From assembly GCA_016808115.1 (NCBI GenBank), contig JAEQBH010009452.1, positions 1 to 64,000 on the forward strand: a stretch of 64,000 nucleotides of DNA, in the 5' to 3' direction. The position numbers were made by a program, and so were the translations under genes. The DNA comes from Tetrastigma voinierianum (Eukaryota; Streptophyta; Magnoliopsida; Vitales; Vitaceae). The notes beneath the pieces are model-generated. The model made no database searches, was not told where the DNA came from, and was given only the letters and a program-made list of their open reading frames with translations. Numbering within the stretch: position 1 is the stretch's first letter; each line of letters begins with the position of its first letter. Positions 11,465-23,714 of the stretch are shown here, one piece after another.

Positions 11465-12531
11465 TGTCACGCCCATCCCCGATCCGAATTCGAATGGTGG
11501 ATCCGAACCAGTCCAAGCCGAGACTATATACCGACTCATCGAATTGCTCTTTCTCGCAGCCGAACTCAGACTCGTGGCTGCGCCAAACAATTTCGTAATA
11601 AACAAAAATCATTTTCATATATAAAAGCAAACTACCACCGAGCGGTGTCCCTCAACATCTATACATACCGGTCCTATTTACTTATACATGTACATTTTTA
11701 TTCTAATACAAAACATCGAGATCGAGGAAGCATTTATGAGCACCACCTCGAGCCGGCCTCGCTCTCTCGACGTGGGATGTCCCGTCCCTCTATCCTTGTT
11801 TTTTGCTTCGCATCTACACCTGATTGAACACCCGTGCTGCTTTACGCTTGCTGGGAACATAAGCATGGACAACCACCAATGGTGACCGCCACAGTTTCTA
11901 TACATATGTATTTCATATATCTATACAAATTCATATAACTTTTATTATTTATCATCTTTACATTACTATTGCATGTCACATGTTCTCTGCCTTCGACATA
12001 ACTCCTATCTATACTTTTTTACTCGTATTCCTATGCTGTCATCTTTTACTTATCTCTATCGCTTTAAAGACTTATGCATTTCTTCATAGCGCATGTTCTA
12101 TTCATTTAGATATGTCTATCATATATTCATATCATTTCTTATTCTAGTACTTATCATTTAATCTATTATCTTTCTAATGGTTCATATTGTTACTATATCC
12201 TATTCTATGTCATATTCTTATACATATATTACTTTCATGGTTACATACTGAGATAATTTATTTTGTTATGTTCTATTTTCATGTAATTAAGCTTCAGGTA
12301 ATCGTGATCATGTATCACATCGTGATAACGTTCCACGCAATGTATTATCATATTAACTTTTAGATCGTTTACATTCTTATACTTTTTCATATCACGTATC
12401 GTATAACTACGTTATAGAACGTATCATCACATAGCCAGTTGCTATGCTTCTCATATCATATCATATATTTGCCACGCTATATCTAAATCATTTATTTTAT
12501 GTTTCATGCCCAGAATACCAAAGAAGTGATA

Positions 12532-12665
12532 GGTGTCTTATAAGTGAAGTCAAGGCGCTAGATTTCTCAGCCAGACGAAACAAAGGGTCTTATCAGTCCC
12601 TGAGGCGCTCACTAATCGTCGCGAGATAAGGGTCTTATTAGTGGCCCGAAGGCGCTGGTTATCAT
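12532..12665. repeat. Three short tandem units in LTR E
   Basis: The pattern GGGTCTTATNAGT, a short spacer, then AGGCGCT occurs three times (near 12532, 12585 and 12630). Spacing is about 45-53 bp. These are short direct repeats within the LTR. Confidence 0.6.
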
Positions 12666-13437
12666 CAGACGACAATGATCATCTTATAAAGGCATCGACA
12701 AGAATCTGACCCTTTCGGCCACCGATCCAAACGGATCTATGTCATCGACCCAAATGGGGTCCCCGATATCGTAATCGTAACTTGTATGTCGCAGACTTAT
12801 TTTTCCTAATAGCACGCCAATCTATCCCTCTACTCGTTGCATTACTGTGCAACTGCTTTATTATATTCCTTCAGACATATTTCATAAACATGAATAACTA
12901 TTGTTATCATGATTGCTTATGTAATATATACTATCATTACTTTAAATATGTATTTGTTTTCTATATCTCTCGTAGCCTTCATATTACTTAAGGCTCTCAT
13001 ATTTCTCTTATACATATTCCTATATTTTTATCATGCATGCATTTACTCATTCTTATATTCATATATGCTTATCATTCAGGTATGTACTCATTCCCTGAGA
13101 ACATCTATATCTTGTTAACTTATATCTTCATGTACTTTATTGTACTATCATATCTTATGACATATACCAATACATTTTCTATACTGTAATGCTTACTTGT
13201 AATGACATACTGGTCTCTATCTCCCGTAGGAGTTACAAACTTATACCTATACTTGAGTACTTATACACGTACTCAGACTTTGTCTATCTTATACTTGTAT
13301 CTATCTTATATTATGCATGATATACTATGATTATCATAATCGCTTACTGTTTCTTCCTTATTTCTGGACCTAATATGAGTTCCACTTTATCATACTATGT
13401 ATGGATTGAGCTCGACCAACGGGATTTACAGAGTACC

Positions 13438-14250
13438 CAAGAACACCCAACCGAGTTCCTGACGAGGTTATGACCTTCCAAGTCGAGGTCATACGTGAAT
13501 AACCTAGACGAAATGAATTTAACTGACGAGCTGGACCTGACCTCGGGAGTCTTGGCCTGACACCTTATATCCTCAGGCATATGAATGGATTCTTGACTAA
13601 CGCTTCCATAGAGTCTAAGAACACCCGAATCGGAATTCGGACGAAGGAGTTATGACCTCGCCGAGTCATATGTAGTCAAATCTCGAACTGGACGAGCTGG
13701 ACTTGGACCTCGGTGAGCTCGGTATAACACCCTGGTATGACACATAATATCCTCCTCAGGCATATGAATGTATTCTTTGACTCCAATGGGGCTTCCATAG
13801 AGTATAAGAACAATTCGAACTGAATCTTGGACGAAGGAGTTATGACCTTCAAGTCGAGGTCATATCGTGAGTCAACTCGAATCGGACGAGCTGGACCTCG
13901 ACTCGGTGAGCTCGGTATAGCACCTCAGTATGACACCTAATATCCTCCTCATGAATATGAATGTATTCTCGACTCCAATGGGCTTCCATGAGTCTAAGAA
14001 ATACCCGACCGAGTTCCTGACGAAGGAGTTATGACCTTCCTAAGTCGAGGTCTATGTAGTCAATCCGAACTAGACGAGCTTGACCACCCCAGAGCTCGGG
14101 CCCGACACCCTGGCCTGACACCCACATCCTCCCCAGGCAAATGAATGTATTCTTGACTCCAATGGGCTTTCCATAGAGTTCAAGAACACCCAAATCTGAG
14201 TCTCTGACGCAGAAGTTATGACCTTCCAAAGCTCGAGGTCATAATGAGTC
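13438..14250. repeat. Tandem array of about 188-bp units in LTR E
   Basis: A unit beginning AAGAACACCC and containing GGAGTTATGACCTTCCAAG, GACGAGCTGGACCT and ATGAATGTATTCTTGACTCC recurs with starts near 13438, 13616, 13805, 13995 and 14181. Spacings are 178, 189, 190 and 186 bp. Copies differ by substitutions and small indels. Confidence 0.85.
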
Positions 14251-14500
14251 AACCTGCATCGGTCGACTCGCCGCACGAGGTCCGCCTCGACCGGTGCATG
14301 CAGTCCGACCCCATCGACCTCCGTCATGAGGTCCGACCTCCGTCAGATAAGGTCCACACCTCTAACACCTCTGCTGCATGAGGCATGCCGACCTCTCGCC
14401 GCATGAGGTCCGTTGACCTCTACCGACCTCTCGCTGTACGAGGTCCGCTCGACCCCGCGCATGAGGTCCCCGCCGACCTCCGCCGGACGACTTCTACACA
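14230..14500. repeat. Short GACCTC/GCATGAGGTCC-rich repeats
   Basis: Directly after the 188-bp array, about eight irregular units of roughly 25-35 bp share GCATGAGGTCC and CCGACCTC. They alternate GAGGTC and GACCTC, so the block is rich in short inverted pairs. Local GC is much higher than in the rest of the LTR. Confidence 0.65.
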
Positions 14501-15505
14501 CCTCCACCCATTTGACCGCTCAGAGCAAAAGACCATAACTTGGTCTACAAAACTGAATTGAGAAATTCAAAAGTCTAACATCAAGTTCATTGATGTGGCT
14601 ACACTTACCAGAAGGCTTATCGCAAATTCTCTTATTTATGATCCAAAAACACGCTCTAAGGTCCGGTTACTGAGCATGACTGCACAGGAAATTTCTCGCT
14701 CAACTTGCAACTGTGGACCCTTCCCAAAACACACCTATAGGAGCCTTAGAACTCTTCTCAACTCAACCCTAACTAGAAATGAGTTTGGGAGTCTCCAAAC
14801 TGTGTATTTATACTTTCTATACCCCAAAACTAGACAAACCCATACTATTGTACAAACTTCGATACTTTTCCATACGGAACTTAACAAGTCCCATACAACT
14901 CAAGACATGTATCCATACAAAACCATACTCAAATTCCATACGTTTCTATATAAAATCTTAGCATTCCATACACCCATAGTTTTCATATAAATATTCCTAG
15001 TTCCATACTAAATTTAGTAGTTCCATACTTAGATCTTCTCTTCTTTTCCTTTCTTCTTTCTTTCTTTCTCTTCTTCTTCTTTCAGAATGCTTTTGCTCTT
15101 CTTTTTTCTCCCTGCATCAAAATGAGATATTTATTTTTGGTCTTATCCTTATTTGATCTTATCCCCTTTTTATTTCACTTTCCAAGGAGGAAACTTCCTC
15201 CTTCTTTCCTTCAGTTTGACCTGTCTCTTCCACAATTTTCTTCCTTATTTTATTCTCCCAATATCTTTCTTATTACTCTGTCCTCACTTTCATTTTTATT
15301 CTTCACTTCAATTTATCAAAATCCTACTTGGCATATAAACTTAAATTACGCGACCTCGGGGTCATGAATCGTAATTTATTAATTTACCCTTAATCGTTGT
15401 ATTAATTCCAAGTTCTTTCTTATTTTATTTCCGAACAATTCCATTTAGCTTTTAATATACCCTAAACAAGTCTGAAATTGTTAGGGTATATTTCGGGGTG
15501 TTACA

Positions 15506-15510
15506 GAGTG
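15506..15510. repeat. Right target-site duplication of solo LTR E (GAGTG)
   Basis: Partner of GAGCG at 11460-11464. It directly follows the terminal GTTACA of E. Confidence 0.75.
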
Positions 15511-15605
15511 GCCCCTGGGTCCACCAATGCATATGCATCATGATCGTAAACTGAAATAATACTAGTAATCATGTCTGGTGATGCATCCGCTCCCACGGTG
15601 ATTGT
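15511..15605 (-). pseudogene. Protease N-terminal part of element D with active-site motif
   Basis: The minus strand reads DMITSIISVYDHDAYALVD, then PGAT, up to the insertion. The catalytic aspartate codon is at 15519-15521. Gypsy proteases have D-S/T-G or D-P-G-A/S-T-H-S here. Solo LTR E interrupts the gene within the next codons, and HSF follows on the far side at 11455-11464. This is the first half of an aspartic protease that would cut the Gag-Pol polyprotein. Confidence 0.85.
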
Positions 15606-16830
15606 AAATACCCGAGCCCGAGCACGAGCGTCCCACTCCGAACCGCCAATCTGGTACTACCGCCTCCCCGCACCCTACCGCGGGACCTCTACCGTGTCAG
15701 ACCGCTACCTCCGCCTAAACCACCCCTACTAGCCCCGACCGGGACCGGGCCAGCCCCGGGGTAGATGCTACCGCACCTACTTTAGAGGTCTCTACAGCCT
15801 ACTAGTCGCGGATGGGCCCCTGATGCGTGACCTTCCCGCCTCTCGCAATGGAAACATCCTCATGTTCATCCCCGCACTCCGAGATGCCCCTCCGATGCAG
15901 AGCATAGTGGAAAGATGATCCTAACGATCTACCACCTCCTCGAGGCTATCGCAACCTGGACGTAATCCCGGCTAGATGTCGCCTCCTCGCCCCGAGCCTC
16001 TACCGCCGGCCCATTTCTTTCCTCTTTCTTTCTACTAGACCGACTAGTGCCCTCGGGTCGACTAGTGCCGGAGCACCTCTTTACCGTCTGGCCGCCCGAA
16101 GCTAGACCTCAACCGGCCCTTCTACCTTTAGTGCAAATTTCAACCAGCTCTCCAAAGTTGTTTTGAGATTCCCAGGCTAGATGAACTTTAATTCTGAAGT
16201 TCAAGACGACCATGAATCGCTTACACTTATATTCCTCATTTTCTTGTATCATAGGCACCAATTTCACAAGCTTTGAAAACCTCCGCCTCATTATGCTCAC
16301 TCACATGATCGCCGCTCTAACTTGGAAGCAATTCTTCATTTTGCATCCCGATAACTACGCGGTAAAATCTGCCCCAGAATGTCGCGAACTCGGGTCCTAA
16401 GTGACTCTTGTAGGTGTCTCCTCTAATGGCCTCCCACCACCCCGTCCCGGGTCACATCAAGAACCTTGAAAAGAGGACTTTCTGCTCATCTGAACACCCC
16501 ATCACTGCATAAATTTCACTAAACTTGTCTAACCATACGTCGCTTCTCCTGCAACTGCACTCATCATAAGTTTTAACCCTAATTTTGCAGAGCGCATTCT
16601 ATCATGCCCTCCGCTTCCGAGGCCCCAGAGCTGGATGGTAAATTTCGCCAGACACCAGATAACCCGATCCATCGCCAAGGTACCGCCTCGTCTGCGCCGA
16701 TGGCCCCGCTTGGGCATTCACGAGGCATCTTCCGATTCTGGGGTGCGCCGACATTTTCTCTAGTGGTGCCTCCCAAAGGTGGAAGTCCTAAGTCGACCTC
16801 TCACGATCTGTCCATACATACGTCGTGAAT
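15606..16830 (-). pseudogene. gag of element D
   Basis: On the minus strand, from right to left: a basic N-terminal stretch (about 16780-16700), a KFSEIYAVMGCSDEQKVLFS block (about 16460-16520), WWEAIRGDTYKS near 16430, then RRRFSKLVKLVPMIQENEEY and KCKRFMV with NFRIKVHLAWESQN (16109-16300). This is the typical order of a chromoviral Gag core. The nucleic-acid-binding tail and zinc knuckle (15606-16050) are too degraded to read. A plus-strand ORF starting at 15571 is antisense and was discounted. Confidence 0.85.
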
Positions 16831-16994
16831 TTCAAGGTTAAAAGATTCAAAGGACACTTTACAATATTTGATGGCGCAAGGATTTAGAGCAAAACAATAT
16901 AGTTGCAATAGGAAAATCATTATAAAAATAATTCTATAGAAATACTACTTTAAAAACGCTAGCGAAAAACAAGCCGAACTATCGCCTAAACTCC

Positions 16995-17007
16995 GCCTGA
17001 TAATAAC
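16995..17007 (-). other. Primer binding site of element D (degenerate tRNA-iMet type)
   Basis: Immediately inside the 5' LTR, the minus strand reads TTATTATCAGGC, against the canonical TGGTATCAGAGC. Its place next to the LTR end is the main support; the match itself is weak. Confidence 0.45.
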
Positions 17008-19003
17008 TGACAAACCCCTCTTCCTAGCCGTAGGGACATTGAATTCGCCGACAACCTACGCAACCTCCCAACCAAGCTCGCCGACCGACAAGTTACCATG
17101 AAGCTAAGTCGTTAAAACCGCTAAAACTGCCTCGAAAACGTGGGTTATAAGTTTTTCACTTTTCTATCAAAATCACACCTTTAAATTTAATCTAAAATCC
17201 TAAGCAAAGACAACTACCGCACGATGGTCAAGCCTGGAATACAAAATCACCTATATAAAAAATACACTCCCAATATTTTCCAAAAATCCAACTACAACCA
17301 TAAACCTCCGTCCTCATCAAAATATAAGATAAGAATCAATCCAACATAATTTCATCGCAACCTCTTTTTCTCAAAACCATGCATGCATATTTTACAAAAG
17401 ATATTTACATATACAAAATGTCACATTTTAACTTTTACTACTACATTGCACCCTATCTTATATATATATATACAACACAACTTCTAAGACTGAGAATCCC
17501 GAAAGGTCTTTCGTCAAAGACTTCTGCACCTGGAAAATTATTTAAAACATAAACCTGTGAGCCAAACAAGCCTGCAGAGTACTATGGGTCTCTAAATGTC
17601 ACGCCTCGTACGTACCTCCCAATATGAAAATATGTACAAAAATGGTCAGAAACTGCTTAAGAGAACCGAAGTTTTCGCTTATGAAACCATTTCGAAAAAC
17701 TGCTCAAAACTATTTATGTTAGTCAAAACTCGGCTTCATGGTGGTTAATATATGAAAGCGCCATAACAAATCAAGTACCAACCACTCGTGGCCCATTTTT
17801 TGAAATACCCTAGACGTGATGCTACGAAACCCTGAATCTAGCATCTAAGAGAACCCCTAAACACTACCCGTCTAATATGGTCCCAAGTGGAACACCACAG
17901 ATCTCTATAAACATAATGGAACTCTGAACCAAAATGTCCTGATGGAATCTCGAACCAACACCTCATCGCCATGTACTATGTCAGCGTGCTAACTATCTAT
18001 ATACCTCAAATGTGCAGAGGGCGACTCACTATATAAATATATACTATATCTAACCCCCAATTGCCGACTAGGCAATATAGTTAGTCATAATGTCCCATAA
18101 CCCTGCCATGCACAATCCGAGATACATCTGACCGGAACTGAGCTGTGTCATCTAGGGGTTTTTGCTAAAACCAGCCAAACTGCTTCTTAAGTAACGAAAT
18201 CGAAATTTTCTCTCGCTAAGTATAACAAGGGAGGTAAAAATGCTTTACTAATTACATTATATTTTCAAAGCACTTTACAAACTTGTAATTTAAACACTTT
18301 CGCTAAACGCATTTGATTACTCGCCTTTTTTCTCGACTAATTTCTTTCTTCAATTCTTGTCAAGCACGCTTAGATTACTCCACAGATGCTCCAATCGCCT
18401 ACACACCATACAAATTATGAAATGCCTCGCTTAACGTTTTAACCATAAAACATACAAAGGGTTCTCAAAGAGACTACATCGAACGAACTCGATTCTAACA
18501 AAACTTTATGTGCTAGTCTCATTCGATATGACATCGATAATATGAGGTGAAATTGACTAAATGCCCTACACATGAATCATTTAATCAAAACTATCCTTTT
18601 CAATTTTTTCAAAACGACTTATGCATTCATGTATTAGACCACACATGTCAGCACAACCAAGCAATTTGCACACTTGGTGCTACAATTAAATTTTTTCAGA
18701 AATTATGTGAGCACCAAATGCTATTGACATGCATATGATTAAATTCTAGACTCAAGGGACTTCTTGAACCATTTTGGCAATTTATTATTATTATTATCCT
18801 TTTGAAATTCCATAATTTGTACTTTCACCCCTCCACTTTCCTTAATTGCAAAGGTGCCACAATTCTTTGAATACTTTACAATTTCACCCTCTTAAACAAC
18901 TTTCAAAAATTCTATTACGACTAAATAATTAAGGAAGCCTCGGGTGTACATATATGCACCCTACTAAGTTACACATACCGTACACCCTCTCAGGATTCGG
19001 CCA
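17008..19003 (-). repeat. 5' LTR of element D
   Basis: This 1996-bp LTR aligns along its length with the 3' LTR at 4178-4754 plus 6725-8154. The plus-strand left end is TGACAAACCCC and the right end GGATTCGGCCA. A short (TA)n run lies near 17460. The inner edge meets the degenerate primer site, and the outer edge meets the CATGG duplication. It shows what the 3' LTR looked like before the family-B solo LTR was inserted. Confidence 0.88.
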
Positions 19004-19008
19004 CATGG
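19004..19008. repeat. Right target-site duplication of element D (CATGG)
   Basis: Partner of TATGG at 4173-4177. In the integrase reading it supplies the start of the HGVP-type motif (here HGEL), directly continuing the reading that stopped at 4172. Confidence 0.8.
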
Positions 19009-19889
19009 AGAATTAGTGTTCATAGAACTGACAGGATCCCGGCATTATGGCACACTTTTTTGGAAGAGTTCTTAATGCTACGGGGACGCAGCCGGGATGA
19101 TGAGCACCGTTTTTTCATCCACAAACCGATGGTCAATCGGAGAGGACTATATAGGTTTTAGAGGACATGCTACGAGCATGTGTCCTGGATCTTAAGGATG
19201 GTTGGGAGGAGCACTTACCTAGTGGAATTTAATACAACAATTATCGTGCGAAAGTATACAAATGGCACCCTATGAGGCATTACTGGGGATGCCACGTCGA
19301 TCTCCAATTTGTTGAACAAAGGTGGGAGAAAGGTCCATCGCTGGTCCGGATTCGATTAAAGACACCTCTAAGAAGGGTTTGATATGAAGCCTTCTCACTA
19401 CTAAAGACGATAGAAGAGTTGATACCTAATGTAATTTTGGCATCACCTTTAGAGTTTGAGATGGTGATCACTTATTCGAAGGTGATGCCTAAAGATGAGT
19501 GGTCGTTCGTGAAGCTGAAGTTGCCAAGACTGAGGAACATTGAACCCTTTGAGATACTCCGAGAGGGTGAATACATTTGTGATACCGGCCAGGTTACCAC
19601 CGAGTGTAACAAAATCCATGAGGTGCTCCACGTCTCCATGTCTCGAAGACACCCAGATCCAAATTACGCAGTTGGATCGGGGAGAGATTGTCATGATATA
19701 GATGAGATCTTCGAGGAGGGACCGGTGCCTATCATGGATAGCCAGGATCAGGTTTTGTGACGCAAGACCGTGAGGCTAGTGAAGGTGTTGTGGCAGCACC
19801 GTGGAGTGGAGGAGGCAATATGGGAACGAGAGGACACGATGCGTGCCAGTTATCCTTTCCTGTTTAAGGATGGAGGTACGCCTTCTTAG
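19009..19889 (+). pseudogene. Integrase C-terminal part of element A with chromodomain-like tail
   Basis: The reading continues the core interrupted at 4172: TGSRHYGTLFWKS-like (near 19030-19070), LNATGTQ (19072), then MAPYEALLGMPRRSP at 19262, and the C-terminal block IHEVLHVSMSRRHPDPN (about 19610-19660). The tail RLVKVLWQHRGVEEAIWERE (19771-19830) is typical of the ends of chromoviral integrases, followed by ASYPFLFKDG and a stop at 19887. The 19419-19760 part is open in one frame. A stop at 19758 separates it from the tail. Confidence 0.9.
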
Positions 19890-19955
19890 TCATTAGGGAT
19901 TTAATGACTGTTGCATATGTGCATGTGTGTGTGAATTTTGGGACTAAATTCCTTT

Positions 19956-19968
19956 AAGGAGGAGAGAA
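19956..19968 (+). other. Polypurine tract of element A
   Basis: AAGGAGGAGAGAA lies directly before the LTR start TGTAAACCC at 19969 and after the usual GGACTAAATTCCTTT context. It primes plus-strand cDNA synthesis in this family. Confidence 0.88.
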
Positions 19969-21026
19969 TGTAAACCCGGGAAAATGCAATTCTTGGAAAA
20001 TGGAAAATGGTAATTTGTCACTATAAAGATGTGTTAAAACCTAAACTTTCTAGATCTCTGATGACGAATGGATTTTGTACTGCTAAATCTGGTCTCACGA
20101 AATCTAGTTACCTGTATCGGCCTTTGTCTGGATTCGAGACAATCGAAATTTTACATTTTTCGAGGTGTCGCGTGTTGGATACCACAAGTGAATGCCACAT
20201 GGCACCATAGGAGATGACCACATGGCACCATAGGAGATGGGCACACGGCATGATAGCTATATGGTATAGTAAGTGACACATGACACTTGATTGAATGGCT
20301 CACATAGAACCATGTGTCAAATGGAAAGAAAAAGGGAAAATCAAATGGATTAATTAAGTGGGAAAAGTCAAAAAGGAGAGGGGGCTCTTTTTTTTTCTTT
20401 TTTTTTTTTTTTGGGCAAGAGGCAAAGTTCATTTATGCGACGAGAGCTACGCGTGGGCACTGAAATCAGAGAGTTTCATCAAACTCCAAGAGATAGAGAA
20501 TTTTTCTACTTTGATTATTTCTAGCCTAAAAGCTAGTTAATGGCATAGGTTTTCTTCGGGGTCGTGACTGGCCAAGTAATTTAGTTCCAAGATTTTGGGA
20601 TTGAATATTGGGAATTTTCGGAACTATTTTCGGACAGTCCAGGTTGAATTTTCGGGACTGTTTTTGGACAATCTAGACTAAATTTTTGGGACGATTTTCT
20701 GATGCCCGTAATTAAATTTTCTGGATCAAGTTTCTCACGCTTCCTGGCTGAATTTTTTAGACTATTTTCGCATAGTCCCACAAGATTTTCAAGATTACTA
20801 CGATCCTGACTGATTTTCTGACTCAGGTGTTGTTTCTTTTATGTGTTATTGCAAAAAATTTGAATAACATGTTGGTTGTGATCCCGGGACTGAGGTCCCT
20901 AGATCTTATTTTATGTTTTGGTATCATAGGATTCAAAATTAATCAACAAAAATGGTTCATGGTCGTGAAGGGACCGAGAGGTGCCCTTTTTATTTAGGTC
21001 CGAGATTTTGGTCATTTGTGTGTTAT
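19969..21026 (+). repeat. 3' LTR of element A, first part
   Basis: It begins TGTAAACCC right after the polypurine tract and runs to the insertion of element B. The block at 20853-21026 matches window bases 1-180. Long homopolymer T/A tracts near 20390 look expanded. The other part of this LTR is at 28123-29446. Confidence 0.88.
21022..21026. repeat. Left target-site duplication of element B (GTTAT)
   Basis: GTTAT directly precedes B's LTR start TGTGAGACCCC. An identical GTTAT at 28118-28122 follows B's terminal CCACA. In the uninterrupted copy (about 170-180) the site reads GTTAT once. Confidence 0.93.
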
Positions 21027-22972
21027 TGTGAGACCCCAAAAAATTCCAATTTTCTGAAAAATGGCAAAATCGTAATTTCGGTAAAAATCGAAATTTTCTG
21101 TATCTCGATGACGAAATCCACTTCACCATTAAATCATCTGCAAATCTAGCTAACACGCTGTAAATTTCGTCGACTGCGGATTAGTCGAATTTGCACGTTT
21201 TTCGAGGCACCGAGTATCGGGTGTCGTAAAACGACATGTGATGTGACAAAAGTCACCTATAACACGCACTCACGTGACATATGTTGCATGAGTGTAGAGA
21301 GTGATAAAACTACGGTCGAGATAGTGCCAAGTGTCAAAAATCCAAGAAATGGGACATAAGTGGCATTATTTAAATTCTTAATGAGGAAGAAGACAAAATA
21401 GCCAATAGTAGTCATCTTCTTCCTTCAAAAAGAAGCCAAAAAAAAAACGTGAAGGAGAAGGGGGTGATGTAGTAGGTACAGATTTGAGGGTTTTAGTGAG
21501 AGGAGTGCCTCTCTAAGATCCCTGAACATCTGATCATTGGATTTCTTCTGCCAAGAAGGAAAGTGGTTCTACGCAATGAGGGCCACGCGCACCGGTTTTG
21601 GAGGAGTTTTGACAACCCGAGGCAGGGCTTTATCCTACCTGCTTTAATTCTCGTTTATGTTTTGTGATGCTTCGTGTTGGTTTGAGGCCGTGAGTGGCCG
21701 CTTGATCTGGCCCCAAATCTTTTGAACCGAAGTGTGGAAATTTTTAATTCCATTTGGACACCGTATAAAGCAGGTGGACTGTTTTGGGTGTTTGTGCTGT
21801 AAACTGTGTAATAAATTGTGTTTTCGTGAGTAAGAGATCGAAATGCATGGATTTGGTCCTACAAAGGAACTGACAGTCAGAGCTGGCCTTAGCGGATGCC
21901 CACTGCTCGCTGGGACTCGCTAAAATCAGCCCCGTTTGTGGAATTGGACCAAAACGCCCATGTGGTGTGTAAGTGAGATTGGTTGAAATGAATAGCTTGA
22001 GTTGGTTGATCAAAGAAATTAATAGTTAATGTTTGATGTGTTAACATGATGTCATAATTATATAGAATATAATCAGGTGTAGCTATCAAAATGGAATATT
22101 GATTAGCTCAAGTGAACAAATTCGAGTTGTCATCAATTTGAATAACATGGTGTGATTGCAAATTTGATAATATATGCATATTTGATATATTGTTGGATTG
22201 TGTTGAAATGATATACGCATTCATATGCACCAACCTAGAAATTAGGTGTGAGTGCATGACATGAATTAAAATAAAACGAACATGGTTGGGCGTAAAGGAA
22301 TTTGACAGATGATTTTCCGAGAACGGGTTGAGACTAGCCCAATGCATCATTTCTGATGAGACCATGATCAAGCTCAGGAAGTTCTCCAAACACATTCGCC
22401 GTAGGTAGTCCCATATTTTATCGAAATCCCCAGAGTGTATTTTCGAGAACAACAAGTTTTGTTTTGAAAATGATGTTTTCTTATACATGGCTTAGGCAAG
22501 TGTGAGGGAGTCGATGAGGACTCAAGACATGGGAACGGGCATGTAGACATTCAAGTAAGATCACGTATTTACTTGAGTGTGTGGTTAAATCAGATCGTGA
22601 TACGCACTTGTATTTGCGAAAGAACCCATTTAGCATGATCCACTACTCGGGCGATAAATACCTTGTCGTAGGAATATTTTAGGCAGGAGCGTTCGAGAAG
22701 ACGGCCATTTGTGGTACGATTTTGAAGAAAGCCTGGGCTGATTTGATGTTTTTTGGATACATGTATTAGAATTGTAGATTTTAATATGTATTTCAGATTA
22801 AGAGTAATAAAATAACTCTTGGACTACTGGAATATAGTCGGGTATATAAGTTCATGAGTATTTGGGTACAATTCAAGAGGCCATTTTTACTGTGCATGGG
22901 TCTCGTAATATGAGACGATAGATTTTCGCAGTCGGGACCGTAGGTCAACCCGACACCTCGCTTTCGGGCTCG
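21027..22972 (+). repeat. 5' LTR of element B
   Basis: It starts TGTGAGACCCC and aligns with 26192-28117, including the GACATAAGTGGCATTATTTA block (21353 and 26491) and the TGGGTCTCGT block near the end. It is about 1946 bp. The right edge is set by the primer site at 22975 and is uncertain by a few bases. Confidence 0.88.
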
Positions 22973-22974
22973 CT

Positions 22975-22986
22975 TGATATTAGAGC
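22975..22986 (+). other. Primer binding site of element B
   Basis: TGATATTAGAGC differs at two positions from the tRNA-iMet-type site TGGTATCAGAGC and directly follows the 5' LTR. Confidence 0.72.
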
Positions 22987-23522
22987 CACAAACGATTACC
23001 TTGGGAGCCCAAGGTAGTTGAGTAGCAATCTCGACACCAACTTCACACCAGACGAGCCAGGCATACGAATACCCAGAGTTCCTGGGCATCCATGTTTACC
23101 ATGATCACTACGCCTTGGCATTAGAGCTTAAGCATACGAATACCTAGGGCTCGGGGGACTCGGGGTCAAGGCCGAGTTATCGAGGTAAGAACATCACCAC
23201 CTGCGTGACTCGATGTTGGGTTAGGTATGCATTACCAGAGGTCACTTCTGACAAGATTAACACCGCATGCATGTATTTTATAGCGATCATGTGATTATTT
23301 GATGAATTGTTGAGTGAATGGTGTGCATAACATGGATTGTTATGTGTTGTGATTGATTGTGTGGTTAGTGATTAGCACATAGATGTGTTGGAAAAATTTT
23401 AGTGTGTAAAACTGGAAAAAGAAAATAAATAAAATAAATTTTTATAAATTTATTTGGGTGTACTGGAGAATGAGGAAAAAAAATGGATTTATATTTTTTG
23501 GGTGTTTTCAGTACTTGAGAAA

Positions 23523-23673
<151 letters not shown>

Positions 23674-23714
23674 AACGAAAAAAAAAAGGTGCAGAAATTG
23701 GTTGGGCTACTGCC

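Larger units (their letters stand above)
11465..15505 (-). mobile_element. Element E: solo LTR of about 4.04 kb inside D's protease gene
   Basis: The minus-strand sequence starts TGTAACACCCCGAAATATAC (at 15505) and ends GGGATGGGCGTGACA (at 11465). These are typical termini of plant Ty3/gypsy LTRs. It is flanked by GAGCG/GAGTG. No gag or pol motif occurs inside, so this is an unusually long LTR without an internal region, most likely a solo LTR. It contains an AT-rich half (11640-13390), short triplicated units (12532-12660), an array of about 188-bp repeats (13438-14250), a GACCTC-rich block (14230-14500) and a pyrimidine-rich stretch (15040-15260). Plus-strand ORFs here are not convincing genes. 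Confidence 0.8.
4178..19003 (-). mobile_element. Element D: minus-strand Ty3/gypsy chromovirus inserted in A's integrase
   Basis: Both LTRs, primer site, gag, protease, RT, RNase H, integrase and polypurine tract are visible on the minus strand, in the correct order from 19003 to 4178. Subtracting the two secondary insertions (4755-6724 and 11465-15505), the LTRs are about 2007 and 1996 bp and the internal region about 4.8 kb, normal for a Tekay/Del-like chromovirus. The termini are TG/CA and a TATGG/CATGG duplication flanks the element. Motif content (RT 'DDILVYSG', integrase tail 'KVHNVFHVSM') supports the chromovirus assignment; the clade is inferred. Confidence 0.9.

Noticed and set aside
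14595..15367. 131- and 81-residue plus-strand ORFs
   Set aside because: They are inside solo LTR E, antisense to it, with low-complexity composition and no domain.
15571..15720. Plus-strand reading starting MSGDASAPTVIVNT next to an LTR end, resembling a gag start
   Set aside because: The minus strand over the same bases encodes the protease active-site region and gag motifs of element D, with correct order and a target duplication. The plus-strand reading is antisense.
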